A stretch of 64,000 nucleotides of DNA from Minisyncoccota bacterium. GTDB lineage: Bacteria; Patescibacteriota; JACMRA01. Location of the stretch: contig JACMRA010000003.1 in assembly GCA_014376695.1 (NCBI GenBank), positions 1 through 64,000 on the forward strand. Direction: 5' to 3'. Under the pieces are notes generated by a model. The model had not been told where the DNA came from. It worked only from the letters and a program-made list of their open reading frames with translations, and did not search any database. Shown here one piece after another: positions 11,529 to 21,549 of this stretch. The position numbers were made by a program, and so were the translations under genes. How positions within the stretch are numbered: the first letter of the stretch is position 1; each line of letters starts with the position of its first letter.

Positions 11529-12371
11529 CTACTCTAATTCGCTCAAGGCTCTCTCCAATTGCTCGCTATCCAAAACTTTACCGTGCCAATCCTCTTTGTT
11601 CTCTAAGAAACTCACCCCTTTGCCTTTTATTGTGTTGGCAATTATCATAGTCGGCTTTGAACCGTTATTACTAAGACTAATTGCCAGCTCAAAGGCTTGA
11701 TCGACCTGTTCAGAGTTATGCCCGTCCTGAATCTGAATTATCTCCCAACTCATTGACTCAACTCGCTTGGATAGCGTCTCAATATCCCAGCCAACCATCG
11801 TCTCTCCCCTTTGACCAAGTCGGTTGAGATCGATAATCCCGATTAAATTTGAGACATTTCTGTGAGATGCAAGTTGCATAGCCTCCCAATTACTCCCTTC
11901 TGCCATCTCGCTGTCTCCAAGTAGCACCCAAGTTTTTGCATTTAATTTATCAATTTGATTGGCAATGGCAATCCCAAGTCCGATCCCAAGACCTTGCCCA
12001 AGAGATCCAGTAGTTGCCAAAGTATAAGCAAACTTTGGGGTTGGGTGGCCTTCGATAGCTGATTTAAAAGTCCTAAAACCCATTAATTCTTCTTGAGACA
12101 ATAATCCCAATTCATAAAACAAACCAAAGAAAAGTGGTGAGGCGTGTCCCTTGCTAAATAATAATTTATCATTAGTAGCCGCCTCAAAATCTTGCCAATT
12201 GCAGTTAAAGTAAGCTTGACCAGCTCCATCTTGGCCAAATAATAAGCCAACCATCAGCTCAACCGCCGACAGCGAACTTGTTGGATGCCCCGAACCGGCT
12301 TGAGTGGTCATTTTGAGAATGCTCTGGCGGACGGATGTTGATATTTTGGCCAAATCGGCAAAGTGATTCAT
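11529..12371 (-). CDS. Transketolase, N-terminal (TPP-binding) subunit
   Basis: GSGHPTSSLSAVELMVGLLF...TTGSLGQGLGIGLGIA...LLGDSEMAEGSNWEA. Confidence 0.88.
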   Translation of the reverse strand: MNHFADLAKISTSVRQSILKMTTQAGSGHPTSSLSAVELMVGLLFGQDGAGQAYFNCNWQDFEAATNDKLLFSKGHASPLFFGLFYELGLLSQEELMGFRTFKSAIEGHPTPKFAYTLATTGSLGQGLGIGLGIAIANQIDKLNAKTWVLLGDSEMAEGSNWEAMQLASHRNVSNLIGIIDLNRLGQRGETMVGWDIETLSKRVESMSWEIIQIQDGHNSEQVDQAFELAISLSNNGSKPTMIIANTIKGKGVSFLENKEDWHGKVLDSEQLERALSELE

Positions 12372-12379
12372 AAAAATAC

Positions 12380-13390
12380 TTATTTAAATACTTTAGTGTG
12401 GAGATCTTTAATTTGAGTATCGGTTATATGGGTGTAGATTTGGGTAGTGGCGATGTTACTATGTCCTAATAAGGTTTGGACAGATCTAATATCCCCGCCC
12501 TCAAAAAGTATTTTTGTCGCAAAGCTGTGTCTTAATGTGTGTGGCGTAATGTGCTTATCGATCCCTGCGTATAGCGCGTACTTTCGGATTAGATTCTGGA
12601 CTGATTTTGGATTTAGTGGCCTTGTATAATCGGTCTTGCGGGACAATTGGCGAAACTTTGTAATAGTTGTCGGATCGAGATCGCCTTTTTCTGGAGTTAG
12701 ATTTTGAGCGTCGATTTTGCGAAGGATAGAAGTTACGAACAAAAATTTATTATCGTCCTTGCCTCGAGCTAGTAAATACTCGTCAATTGCCGTTATTGCC
12801 ATCGGGGCCAAAAAAGTTGTCCGCACCTTGCCCCCTTTCCCCCTGATCATTAATTGTCCGTCAATTGAGCCTTGAATCTGGGATTTAGTAAGCTCGAGTA
12901 ATTCTGATAATCGAAGCCCAGAACCAAAAAGAGTCAAAATTATGGCTTTATCACGAAGCTTTTGTACCCTACTAATGCGTTTGGACTTGATATTGATAGC
13001 CGTACTGATAAGGTTCAAAATTTCAGGCTCGGATAAATAATCAATTTTGCGCTGACGAGATTTTGGCAACTCGATAACTTCTGGGGTAATTACAGCCCGG
13101 CCTTGCTTAATAAGATACCTAAGCAAAGTCCTAAGCACAACCACAAAATACGATTGGGCCTTGGGCGTCATTGGGGTGTGGCGACTAGATAGCCGCTCGC
13201 TCAAAACTTGTCGAAATTTCATTATGATGACCTTATCCAGCTTTTCAGCCTGGCTGACTCCCTGCGTTGCAAAAAATTTGGCACAGGTTGTCAGTGTTTG
13301 GCGGTAGTTGCGAACTGTATTGGGTGAATACTGCTTGACGACCTGGCAGTACAGTAAAAATTCGTCAATATCTTCTTGTAGTAGCGGCAT
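12380..13390 (-). CDS. Tyrosine recombinase XerC/XerD-like
   Basis: LFGSGLRLSELLELTKSQI...HTLRHSFATKILFEGGDIRSVQTLLGHSNIATTQIYTHIT; start at MPLLQEDIDEF likely (ORF open to 13468). Confidence 0.9.
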   Translation of the reverse strand: MPLLQEDIDEFLLYCQVVKQYSPNTVRNYRQTLTTCAKFFATQGVSQAEKLDKVIIMKFRQVLSERLSSRHTPMTPKAQSYFVVVLRTLLRYLIKQGRAVITPEVIELPKSRQRKIDYLSEPEILNLISTAINIKSKRISRVQKLRDKAIILTLFGSGLRLSELLELTKSQIQGSIDGQLMIRGKGGKVRTTFLAPMAITAIDEYLLARGKDDNKFLFVTSILRKIDAQNLTPEKGDLDPTTITKFRQLSRKTDYTRPLNPKSVQNLIRKYALYAGIDKHITPHTLRHSFATKILFEGGDIRSVQTLLGHSNIATTQIYTHITDTQIKDLHTKVFK

Positions 13391-13503
13391 ATAAACGATA
13401 GGGATTTTTTGGCTGATAAACTCTAATTCTATGCTAATGACCAAAATAGATTTTTTTGGCAAATCCAATGGTAACCTATCTCAAAGCCACTTGCTCACCA
13501 AGG

Positions 13504-14430
13504 CTACAAAGACGATTTAGAGTACTTCTCAACAGTGGCCAGCGTAGTTGCAAATAAATCAGTCTCATAGACAGTCTTGTAACCATTAATTACCGTCAAA
13601 AATCGCTCGAAGCCAAGTCCAGTGTCAATATTCTTACTTGGCATATCGCTCAGGTTAACCGGCTCTTTATCGCCGTCTTTTTCTCCGATGTACTGCATAA
13701 ATACATTATTCCCAATTTCGATAATATTATCGTCAATCCATTGGACCCTCTCCTGAACAGATAGCTTTGGCAGAATCGATGTTTCAAAATCTATTGGCTG
13801 ATCAGGTAACAAATAATACATCTCTGAACAAGGTCCACACGGACCTTTGTAGGGCAGTCCCCACCAATTGTCTTTGCCAGACATGGTTCTGATTCGACTA
13901 ACTCTATTTTGGTTAGTTTTTAGGGTATCTTCGAGGCTTTGACTATAGTCTGGACCGACCAAGGCCTCCATTCCAAGTTTTGTGTATTCGGATTGCCAGT
14001 ACGCAGCGGCCTCACTATCGACATCTACATCTCGCCCGTTACCCTGATAAACAGTTACAAAAAGACGATTTGAATCCAGTCCTAACCAATCTTTGGAAGT
14101 CAAAAATTCCATAGACCATTCAATAATCTCTTTTTTAAAATATGCCCCGATTGACCAATTGCCCAGCATTTCAAAAAACGTTAGATGCCTATTGTCCCCA
14201 ACTTCCAATATATCATCCGTTCTAATGCATTTTTGACTGTTGGCTAGCATATTTCCAGCTGGGTGGGTTGCTAAGCCGGTTAAATAAGGTATAATTGGTT
14301 GCATTCCAGCCGTATTAAAAAGTACAGTAGGGTCCTCTTTTGGTACCAATGGGCTAGACGGTATAATGCTGTGGCCTTTGGACTTATGAAAATCAAGATA
14401 GAGCTTGCGAAGTTGATTAGCTGTAACCAT
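13504..14430 (-). CDS. alaS: Alanyl-tRNA synthetase, truncated to the N-terminal catalytic domain
   Basis: MVTANQLRKLYLDFHKSKGHSIIPSSPLVPKEDPTVLFNTAGMQPIIPYL...GNNVFMQYI...DTGLGFERFLTVINGYKTVYETDLF, then stop; no tRNA-recognition, editing or C-Ala domains. Confidence 0.85.
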   Translation of the reverse strand: MVTANQLRKLYLDFHKSKGHSIIPSSPLVPKEDPTVLFNTAGMQPIIPYLTGLATHPAGNMLANSQKCIRTDDILEVGDNRHLTFFEMLGNWSIGAYFKKEIIEWSMEFLTSKDWLGLDSNRLFVTVYQGNGRDVDVDSEAAAYWQSEYTKLGMEALVGPDYSQSLEDTLKTNQNRVSRIRTMSGKDNWWGLPYKGPCGPCSEMYYLLPDQPIDFETSILPKLSVQERVQWIDDNIIEIGNNVFMQYIGEKDGDKEPVNLSDMPSKNIDTGLGFERFLTVINGYKTVYETDLFATTLATVEKYSKSSL

Positions 14431-14496
14431 ATAAACGATAAAGAATTTACTTTGAAACAAAAATATCTCCCGAGGGAAATATTGAAAGATTATATT

Positions 14497-14571
14497 TGGT
14501 GGGTGATGAGGGATTTGAACCCCCGACCTTCTCCGTGTAAAGGAGCTGCGCTACCACTGCGCCAATCACCC
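14497..14571 (-). tRNA. tRNA-Val (TAC), CCA encoded
   Basis: gggtgattggcgcagtggtagcgcagctcctttacacggagaaggtcgggggttcaaatccctcatcaccca. Confidence 0.93.
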
Positions 14572-14644
14572 AAGCTTTGACGAGAAGACTAAATGGACTT
14601 GCTTATTTGATAAACAGATATTTAGCCTTTGTCAAGTATTTGCC

Positions 14645-14872
14645 CTACGCTTCAACCATTGGCGAAACCCGAAAATGAATAGTCTTTGAGACTGGATTAC
14701 ATTCCTGAATCTCTACAACCTGTCCCAAAGTGTAAAGACTAGAATCATCGCAGGCAACTGCATATTTTTTCTTAACTTTGAACCTTTTTCCATATTTGGA
14801 ATGTAATTTAGTTTTTTCTACTGTGACGATAATCGCCTTAGTCATTTTGTTTGATGTAACTTTACCTGTCAT
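14645..14872 (-). CDS. rpsQ: 30S ribosomal protein S17
   Basis: MTGKVTSNKMTKAIIVTVEKTKLHSKYGKRFKVKKKYAVACDD..GQVVEIQECNPVSKTIHFRV. Confidence 0.9.
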   Translation of the reverse strand: MTGKVTSNKMTKAIIVTVEKTKLHSKYGKRFKVKKKYAVACDDSSLYTLGQVVEIQECNPVSKTIHFRVSPMVEA

Positions 14873-14905
14873 ATTATTTTTATTATTCCTTAATCCTTAT
14901 ACAAC

Positions 14906-15589
14906 CTACGCGTTAAAAGCGTTGAATTTGTCTCCCTTGAAGAGCCATACCTTAATTCCCAGAATCCCAGCTTTTGTTTTGCAAGGTACTGCGGCGTAAT
15001 CAATGTTGGCGTCGATTGTGTGTCGTGGGACGGAGCCGTACCCAAAATGTTCAGATCGAGCAATTTCTGCGCCGTTAAGTCGACCAGCGACCGTAATTTT
15101 ACATCCCTGAATTCCTGAATATTTAACCTTTTCCAAGAAGCCTTTGGCCAGCTTTCGGTATGCAGCTCCTCGTTTGACTGCATCAGATAATTCTTCGGCA
15201 ATAACGTTTGCAGATCGATATGGATCTCGGTATTCTGCAATGTCTAGCTTAAGATCTTCAGGAAGTTTAAACATTTTTATTAATTTGGCTTTAAGGGCAT
15301 TGATTGTCGCACCTGCTTTACCAATGACCAATCCTGGTCGGGTGACGAAGATCGAGATTTCTACTTTTCGGAAGTATCGTCGAACTACTACATTAACCAA
15401 TCCACTCGATTGTAGCTCTTTTCGAAGGAAGATTTTGATCTCACGATCAGCCAATAAGTAGGTTGAGTAAGTTTTTCCCTTGGCGAACCACACAGAAGTC
15501 TGCAAAGCGGTAGCATCGGCTGATGTGTTAGTTACATTGCTGAGTTTTTTCTTGGCTCGAAATAGATTTACGTTTATTTTTTGACCCAT
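14906..15589 (-). CDS. rpsC: 30S ribosomal protein S3
   Basis: MGQKINVNLFRAKKKLSN...IFVTRPGLVIGKAGATI...GCKITVAGRLNGAEIARSEHFGYGSVPRHTIDANIDYA. Confidence 0.95.
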   Translation of the reverse strand: MGQKINVNLFRAKKKLSNVTNTSADATALQTSVWFAKGKTYSTYLLADREIKIFLRKELQSSGLVNVVVRRYFRKVEISIFVTRPGLVIGKAGATINALKAKLIKMFKLPEDLKLDIAEYRDPYRSANVIAEELSDAVKRGAAYRKLAKGFLEKVKYSGIQGCKITVAGRLNGAEIARSEHFGYGSVPRHTIDANIDYAAVPCKTKAGILGIKVWLFKGDKFNAFNA

Positions 15590-15677
15590 ATCTTTTTAAT
15601 CTTAATTTATCTAAATAATTGATGCTCTTATATATCTTAAAGTAGATGAGTTTTGAAAATATGTCAAATTAGGGTTC

Positions 15678-17198
15678 TTAAGCTGATTTTCTATCTCGAT
15701 CAAGATAGGTACCAAGTTTGATATTTTGGAGCTCTGAGGCACCGATTTTATTTCCTTTGATCGAGGCTTTGAGATTGTCGAAGTATTGAATAGCTCCTTT
15801 TGTGACTTGGCTCGATAATTGAGTTGTCGCATTACAGAAGTCTTGAAAGTTAAGCACCCCGCAAGTAATTGTATTTACAGCATTAAAAATAATGTCTAGA
15901 AATTCGAGGGCCAGACTGGTTAGCTCCTCAATAACCTTATCGATGATTTGGTCAATACCGTCCGCGTTATCACCTCCACCTGCACTATTAGTTGCATTGA
16001 TTGCGGCTACCGCGCTTGTGAATCCAAGATCCCCCTTTGGCTTGTCCACAATAGTTGTGACGTATACATCCTTGACAAAATTGGTATTACTCAAAGCGCT
16101 CCCAGTATCGGGTAAAGTTGTAGTTAGAGTGACTTGGTCTAAATTTATACCTCGATTAGCTAGAGCCGCTGGTATAAAAGCTGGTAGACTTTTTCCAGAT
16201 TCTGGTTCGAGTTTTACTATTTGATCTTGCGTAGCGAATCCCTCTGCTTTCTCTCCTGCGTCAAATCCTATCTTTTTTAATTTGTCCGTACTAAACGCAC
16301 TATCTACATTTTGACCAATCTCAATTGCGCCAAGTGAATATTGACAAGTACCATCTTTTTTGATCCTTATCGAAGCTACTAGTCCTAATAGGCTACAGCT
16401 ATCTGCATCAAAAATTTTTGCACTGGCTGCCCTGAGTGTGTTGAGAGAGTTTTGCAATTTCCCAAAACCTTCGTCGCATTTGGCGCCGTTACCTTTGGCA
16501 CATTCATCGCCAGCTGCAAAGGCCGCAGCCCTAGCTGTATTGGCCGCCTGGCAACCAACTGCAGTGATACATTTGATAGCCCCTTGAGCAGTAGTTCCGT
16601 TAGTTGGGAACAATCTGAATTCGCAGTTTTGATCTTGAGCGTACGCTGGTTGAGGCTGTGTCCAGCCAAGGGTCTTATTAAACCAGTCGCCGGCTGAGTT
16701 CCAAGCGTATTGTGCGGTGCTCTCGATAGAACCAGTCTTCAGAAACGATATTGAACTCATCTGCTGATTAACCCATTTGTCTATTTCCTCGCAAACATTT
16801 ATACGAAAATTTAAGACCTTCATTATGTCTCGAGCAATTTTTGAATTACTAATTGCAGATACCGCTTGATTTATTGAGTCTTTGAGTTTGTATAAGATTT
16901 TGCGAATGGCACTAAAAAATGATTGGATCAGCTTTTTGAGAAGCTTGATTGCGGCTTTGGTGAGCATATCGAATAACCACTGTTCCCAGCCAGCCCGGAC
17001 TTGTAAAGAGTCAATTAACCCCATACGAATTTGTTGGGTTACCCAGATACTTGACTTGGTAGCTTTTGTTACCAGAATTCCAGCTTGTTGTTGCAGCATA
17101 CGCACTCCGCCAAAATCCCCAAGAGCTAGCATAGAACCAAATGCCAGCATTAAAACAATCCAAGTCCCAGCGATTAATTTGTCGAACCAAGTAAACAT
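15678..17198 (-). CDS. Hypothetical membrane-anchored protein, Cys-rich ectodomain
   Basis: N-terminal TM followed by amphipathic helices and paired Cys; no confident family. Confidence 0.55.
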   Translation of the reverse strand: MFTWFDKLIAGTWIVLMLAFGSMLALGDFGGVRMLQQQAGILVTKATKSSIWVTQQIRMGLIDSLQVRAGWEQWLFDMLTKAAIKLLKKLIQSFFSAIRKILYKLKDSINQAVSAISNSKIARDIMKVLNFRINVCEEIDKWVNQQMSSISFLKTGSIESTAQYAWNSAGDWFNKTLGWTQPQPAYAQDQNCEFRLFPTNGTTAQGAIKCITAVGCQAANTARAAAFAAGDECAKGNGAKCDEGFGKLQNSLNTLRAASAKIFDADSCSLLGLVASIRIKKDGTCQYSLGAIEIGQNVDSAFSTDKLKKIGFDAGEKAEGFATQDQIVKLEPESGKSLPAFIPAALANRGINLDQVTLTTTLPDTGSALSNTNFVKDVYVTTIVDKPKGDLGFTSAVAAINATNSAGGGDNADGIDQIIDKVIEELTSLALEFLDIIFNAVNTITCGVLNFQDFCNATTQLSSQVTKGAIQYFDNLKASIKGNKIGASELQNIKLGTYLDRDRKSA

Positions 17199-17271
17199 AA
17201 TAATAAAAATTTAATACTTTGATTATAATCCAAATACTCGACTCTGTCAACAAAAATCAGTCACTGAATAC

Positions 17272-17298
17272 AAAAAAACTCCCCGATTAATCAGGGAG
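17272..17298 (-). terminator. Terminator downstream of the 17342..18988 gene
   Basis: Minus-strand ctccctgattaatcggggag + T7. Confidence 0.8.
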
Positions 17299-17341
17299 AA
17301 ATATACTTGGATTTTGTTTCGATTAAAAAACTTGTCTTGAA

Positions 17342-18988
17342 CTATTTTTTGACAACTTTTCGAAGAACGATCATTACAACCACTCCTAACGCTGCTACTA
17401 TAGATCCAGCAATTAAGAATATTGAGTTAGCTCCAGTTCGTGACAGTGTTTTTACCACTGGCTTGGCTACTACTGGTGTTGTGGTTGTGCCTGTATTGAC
17501 TAGTGCTATTGTTGTATTGTCAACCATTGCTGTTTTGGTAGTATCTACTTTGGCTCCCATTCCCAATTGTGAGAAGATAGATTGTCTGCCAGTTAGAGAT
17601 CCTGTTGGTACGTTTGTACATGTAACAGTGATACCGCTTAGAGTGCAGGTACCTGCTGGGGTTGCATCTCCAATAGCCAATTTTAGATCCATTGGTAGAG
17701 TCTTGCTATTTGGCAATGTAAATGTACAAGTAGTAGTTGTATTTTTGACTACATTTTTGTTATCATTACATTTTAGGTCCGTTGTTTTTAAATCATCCAA
17801 AGTTAAAGGTGTTTTAACAATTACTATCGGAGTAAAACTTGAAGCAACTCCTGTCAAAGTCATAACCCCGCTGGCAATAAGCGAGCCGCTAGTTAATGCC
17901 CCAGTAGGACAGCTTGCTGGAATAACTTGATTAGCTGTTGGTGTAAAGACGTTCATCAACATATTACCGTCGATAACACAAGTTCCATTTGTGTATTGAG
18001 CCTGCCCAATATAACTGCTTCCTGTAGTTGTGATTGCACCAGTTACATTTTGACCAATTGTTCCAGTCAAAACTCCAGTTGGATTAGTTCCAAGTGTTTT
18101 TGCAGCCAGTGCTGGAGTAAAATTACTTGCGACCCCTGTTGCTGGCACTACACCAGTTACTGTTGTTGCCTCTAAACTACCAGTAGTCATAACACCAGTT
18201 GGACATCCAGCAGGGATAACCTGACCCATAGTAGGCGTGAAAGTTCCATTCAGAATATCACCGACTATTGTACAACCCATACCAATGACCACTTTGGCTG
18301 GGCCATTGTAAGTTGAGTTGTTTGTGACAATGCTCCCGCCGACAACATCTCCAACAGTCCCAATTAATTGACCGGAAGGATTAGTTCCCATGGTTTTGAC
18401 AGCCATTCCAGCAGCTCTACAATCACCAACTACATTAGATACTGTAAAAGTGATCTGAGGCCCTGGTACTGTGAACCATTCTGCCCCTGGATTAACGTGT
18501 AAAGTAGCTGTTGGATTGGTACCAGATTTGGTTAGGGTATTTTTCATCATCAATTCAGGAGTTGTAGAAATAGCTAGACCTCCAGTTGTGTTGTTTCCAG
18601 TATATGTTAATCGTTGAGACCAGATAGCAGGAGTCGCTCCTATAACAGGACTTACCTGTTGAAATACAGGATCATAAAATCCGCTCGCAGCCGTAAATTT
18701 ACCCTCTTCGGTGATAGTTGGTGTAGTCGTAAAGTTTGCTAAATCAAACCAAGTACTGACATCTGCCAGATTCATTGTGTTTGAACCAGTAGATTGTACA
18801 CATGTTGATAATTCAACAGTAGTCCCTTTGTCTTCTAATCCGATGATTAAATTAGCTGTGTTGACAGCTGCGAAGGCTCCTATGTTACCGAGGCTTGCAA
18901 GTGCAAACAGCTGGATAAAAGTAAAGCCAAGTGTGAATAGATAATTCAAAGAATTAATTTTTGTTTTTTTGGGCATAATTTTTGTCAA
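17342..18988 (-). CDS. Surface protein with internal repeats and LSRTG-type C-terminal sorting signal
   Basis: Signal-like N-terminus; two long repeats (KTMGTNPSGQLIGTVGDVVGG... / KTLGTNPTGVLTGTIGQNVTG...); C-term LSRTGANSIFLIAGSIVAALGVVVMIVLRKVVKK. Confidence 0.75.
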   Translation of the reverse strand: MTKIMPKKTKINSLNYLFTLGFTFIQLFALASLGNIGAFAAVNTANLIIGLEDKGTTVELSTCVQSTGSNTMNLADVSTWFDLANFTTTPTITEEGKFTAASGFYDPVFQQVSPVIGATPAIWSQRLTYTGNNTTGGLAISTTPELMMKNTLTKSGTNPTATLHVNPGAEWFTVPGPQITFTVSNVVGDCRAAGMAVKTMGTNPSGQLIGTVGDVVGGSIVTNNSTYNGPAKVVIGMGCTIVGDILNGTFTPTMGQVIPAGCPTGVMTTGSLEATTVTGVVPATGVASNFTPALAAKTLGTNPTGVLTGTIGQNVTGAITTTGSSYIGQAQYTNGTCVIDGNMLMNVFTPTANQVIPASCPTGALTSGSLIASGVMTLTGVASSFTPIVIVKTPLTLDDLKTTDLKCNDNKNVVKNTTTTCTFTLPNSKTLPMDLKLAIGDATPAGTCTLSGITVTCTNVPTGSLTGRQSIFSQLGMGAKVDTTKTAMVDNTTIALVNTGTTTTPVVAKPVVKTLSRTGANSIFLIAGSIVAALGVVVMIVLRKVVKK

Positions 18989-19085
18989 AATTTTTGTTTG
19001 AGGTTTTTTGTATTTGTATTTTAGATGACGGACGAATCTAAATCTCTTCTATATTCTAACATAGTTTTACTTTCTATGCAAATTC

Positions 19086-20015
19086 CTATTCGTTGATTTT
19101 TTCTTCTGTTAAATAAGGTTGCAGATTTCCAAAATTTTCCTCAATCAAAGGGAATAATTGTATAGCATTATGTTTAGAAAAATCCAAAATGTCTTGACTT
19201 TGCAAATTTTTTATTTCGGCAATTTTTGACACGGTCGATTCTATGTATACAGGCAGGCAAACTTTATTTTCTCGATTAGCCAGCGGAACAAGAAATGGCG
19301 CATCAGTCTCTATCATGATATTACTCATTGGACAGTATTTTACAGCCTCAATCAGTTCTGTTGTATTACTATAAGTGATAATACCACCAAGGGCAATGAA
19401 ACCGTTTAGTGCTAAAATAGCTTGTAAGTTTTGCTTATTTCCAGTAAAGCAATGAATAAGAAATTTCCCCCATATCGCAGGATAATTTTTTAGTATCTCA
19501 ATCAAATCGTCGAATGCATCTCGGCAATGTATGACTAGGGGCAGATCCAACTTAATGGCTACTTCGATTTGAGAAATAAAAAGCACTTTTTGAAGTTTAA
19601 TAAGCTCATCACTTTTGGCAATATGGTAATCTAGGCCAACCTCTCCTATCCCGCATAGATTTTTAATATCTATTAATTCAAGTAATTTGGACTGTTCCAG
19701 AATATACGCGTCCATATCAAATCCATGTTTGACAATTTCTGGGTGCGATCCTAAAAGAAAAAATACCTTTGGATTAGATTTAAATAATTGCCAAACAAGG
19801 TAAAAATTGCTCGTGCTTACAGTCGATTGGATTACAAATTGATGATTAACAAGAAGTTCACTGATTTTGGCAGAGCCTTCACTGATAATAGTCAAATTAT
19901 TACCCTCAGGATTGCCTTCCCCGAAAATGTATTTTCTAAAATTTTGACCGTAACCGAGTTTTTCTAATAGCAATTCCAAGTGAATATGGGTATCATGAAG
20001 GATTGTCCTGGTCAT
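19086..20015 (-). CDS. tatD: TatD-family metal-dependent hydrolase/DNase
   Basis: HDTHIHLE...GIGEVGLDYH...LPLVIHCRDAFDDLIEIL...IHCFTGNKQN...IETDAPFLVP. Confidence 0.9.
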   Translation of the reverse strand: MTRTILHDTHIHLELLLEKLGYGQNFRKYIFGEGNPEGNNLTIISEGSAKISELLVNHQFVIQSTVSTSNFYLVWQLFKSNPKVFFLLGSHPEIVKHGFDMDAYILEQSKLLELIDIKNLCGIGEVGLDYHIAKSDELIKLQKVLFISQIEVAIKLDLPLVIHCRDAFDDLIEILKNYPAIWGKFLIHCFTGNKQNLQAILALNGFIALGGIITYSNTTELIEAVKYCPMSNIMIETDAPFLVPLANRENKVCLPVYIESTVSKIAEIKNLQSQDILDFSKHNAIQLFPLIEENFGNLQPYLTEEKINE

Positions 20016-21364
20016 TAAATTCCTTTAATTGAATTGATTTTTACTTTTTGAGTTGGGGACTCAGAATTCTTTGGCTTAAAATACGAATCATAATCACTGT
20101 TAACATCATCTTTTTTTTCAGATGGGGAAGATTCATTGTGGGTCAATTTATTATGTTTCGCGGCTTCTAATTTTGATTCTACATAGCTCGGCCTTTTCAT
20201 TGTTTTATCTCCGCTTAGGTTATGATTAGAGATGTCATTTAATTTGTTCTTGGGGCTTCTATCTTGATCTAAAATTTTTCGCTCTAATTCTTCGATTTTC
20301 ATCTCTAGTTTTGCGGAGATTTTGGCAACTTGTTCTTGAATTCCATCAGACTTGTAATTGTCAGCTAGGGCCGCAGCTAACTGAGAATTAATGTCGTCGA
20401 TTCGACTACCTACGTCTTCTCGAAAATCTACAAGATCTTTGTCAATTCTTTCGATAGAATAATCTAGATTATTTTCAAATTTTTTGAGCCTTTCTGTTAA
20501 GTTATTAATTTGATATTGCAAGCTGGTGCCGCCTTTGATTTGCGTAGCATTTTTTAGCTCCTGAATTGAGCGCGCATTCTGGACATTTTCATAATTCAAT
20601 TTCAAAACTTTATCGCTAAGGATAGCGGCTTCTTGCACCATTTCCATTATTTTACTAAATAGCTTGGCTTGTTTTTCTTGAAAATCATTATTTAAATTAT
20701 AGACTTTGGTCTGTGAAGTTATAAAACCATTATACAAATCACTCACTTCTCGAGCTGACATTATTAAAGTTTCGGCTTTTTTGACATGCTCCTCCATTGA
20801 TTTTGGTTCAGTGTTAAAATTATTTCTTGGTAGTAGCGTTGGTAGGTTATCGTCGGCTGATGACACCCTTCTGTAAGGGTTTTTGCTCTCGTCAAAAGGA
20901 TCTACAAAGCTATCTTCGAATCTAGGGTCGATTTTATTTGCCTCGAGCTTTATGACAGCCTGTTTAGGGGCAGGTTTTTGAGTCTCGGCTTTTTTTGGTT
21001 GAACAATTAGTTCTGGAACTGCGGCCTCCTGTATCGGAGTGAAAGGATTTAATTGTGGATTTATATTGGGCTCGATTTGCATTTCTTGATTTTGAACAAC
21101 CGGGTCCAAAAAATGTTCTTCCTGTGGACTTGGATTGACGTTGGTTGTGTCAACAATTACTGGAGGCTGCTGGGATTTCCCTATTTCGCTCTGTTCAATG
21201 TAAATGGAGTGTAATGTGTCAACTAGTTCTTTTTGCTGGGTTTCATCTGAACCTTGCAACCAACCTAGCCACTCGTCTTTTTCTTGAGGTGTAAGAAAAT
21301 CACAAAATTGAATTGCTTCTAATGGGTTATATGGGAATCCATCTGGAAAGTGAGTAGTAGCCAT
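20015..21364 (-). CDS. Hypothetical coiled-coil protein
   Basis: Long heptad-rich central region; no recognised family. Confidence 0.5.
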   Translation of the reverse strand: MATTHFPDGFPYNPLEAIQFCDFLTPQEKDEWLGWLQGSDETQQKELVDTLHSIYIEQSEIGKSQQPPVIVDTTNVNPSPQEEHFLDPVVQNQEMQIEPNINPQLNPFTPIQEAAVPELIVQPKKAETQKPAPKQAVIKLEANKIDPRFEDSFVDPFDESKNPYRRVSSADDNLPTLLPRNNFNTEPKSMEEHVKKAETLIMSAREVSDLYNGFITSQTKVYNLNNDFQEKQAKLFSKIMEMVQEAAILSDKVLKLNYENVQNARSIQELKNATQIKGGTSLQYQINNLTERLKKFENNLDYSIERIDKDLVDFREDVGSRIDDINSQLAAALADNYKSDGIQEQVAKISAKLEMKIEELERKILDQDRSPKNKLNDISNHNLSGDKTMKRPSYVESKLEAAKHNKLTHNESSPSEKKDDVNSDYDSYFKPKNSESPTQKVKINSIKGI

Positions 21365-21549
21365 TGTAATATATTATTTATTTAGTTTTTAATTAATTTT
21401 TATCCAAACTGAGTCTATAGGTAGAAATATAATTTATAATTTAATTTTTGACAAGTAACTTAAGGCTCAAAAACCTATTAATATTCAAGTGTATTGGTAA
21501 TAAAAAACTCCCCAAATGGGAAGTAAATATTGGTACGATTCGGGTTATG

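Noticed and set aside
11529-12371. Half-length transketolase as another truncated gene
   Set aside because: Split N- and C-terminal transketolase subunits are a well-known normal arrangement.
12380-13468. XerC/D gene as an integrative element
   Set aside because: No att-like direct repeats, cargo or tRNA-terminal duplication found; it is equally consistent with a housekeeping XerC/D.
15144-15461. Antisense ORFs over ribosomal and other conserved genes (for example 15144..15461, 61065..61637, 62868..63452)
   Set aside because: The opposite strand encodes clearly conserved proteins (S3, L15, RecA); these are shadow ORFs.
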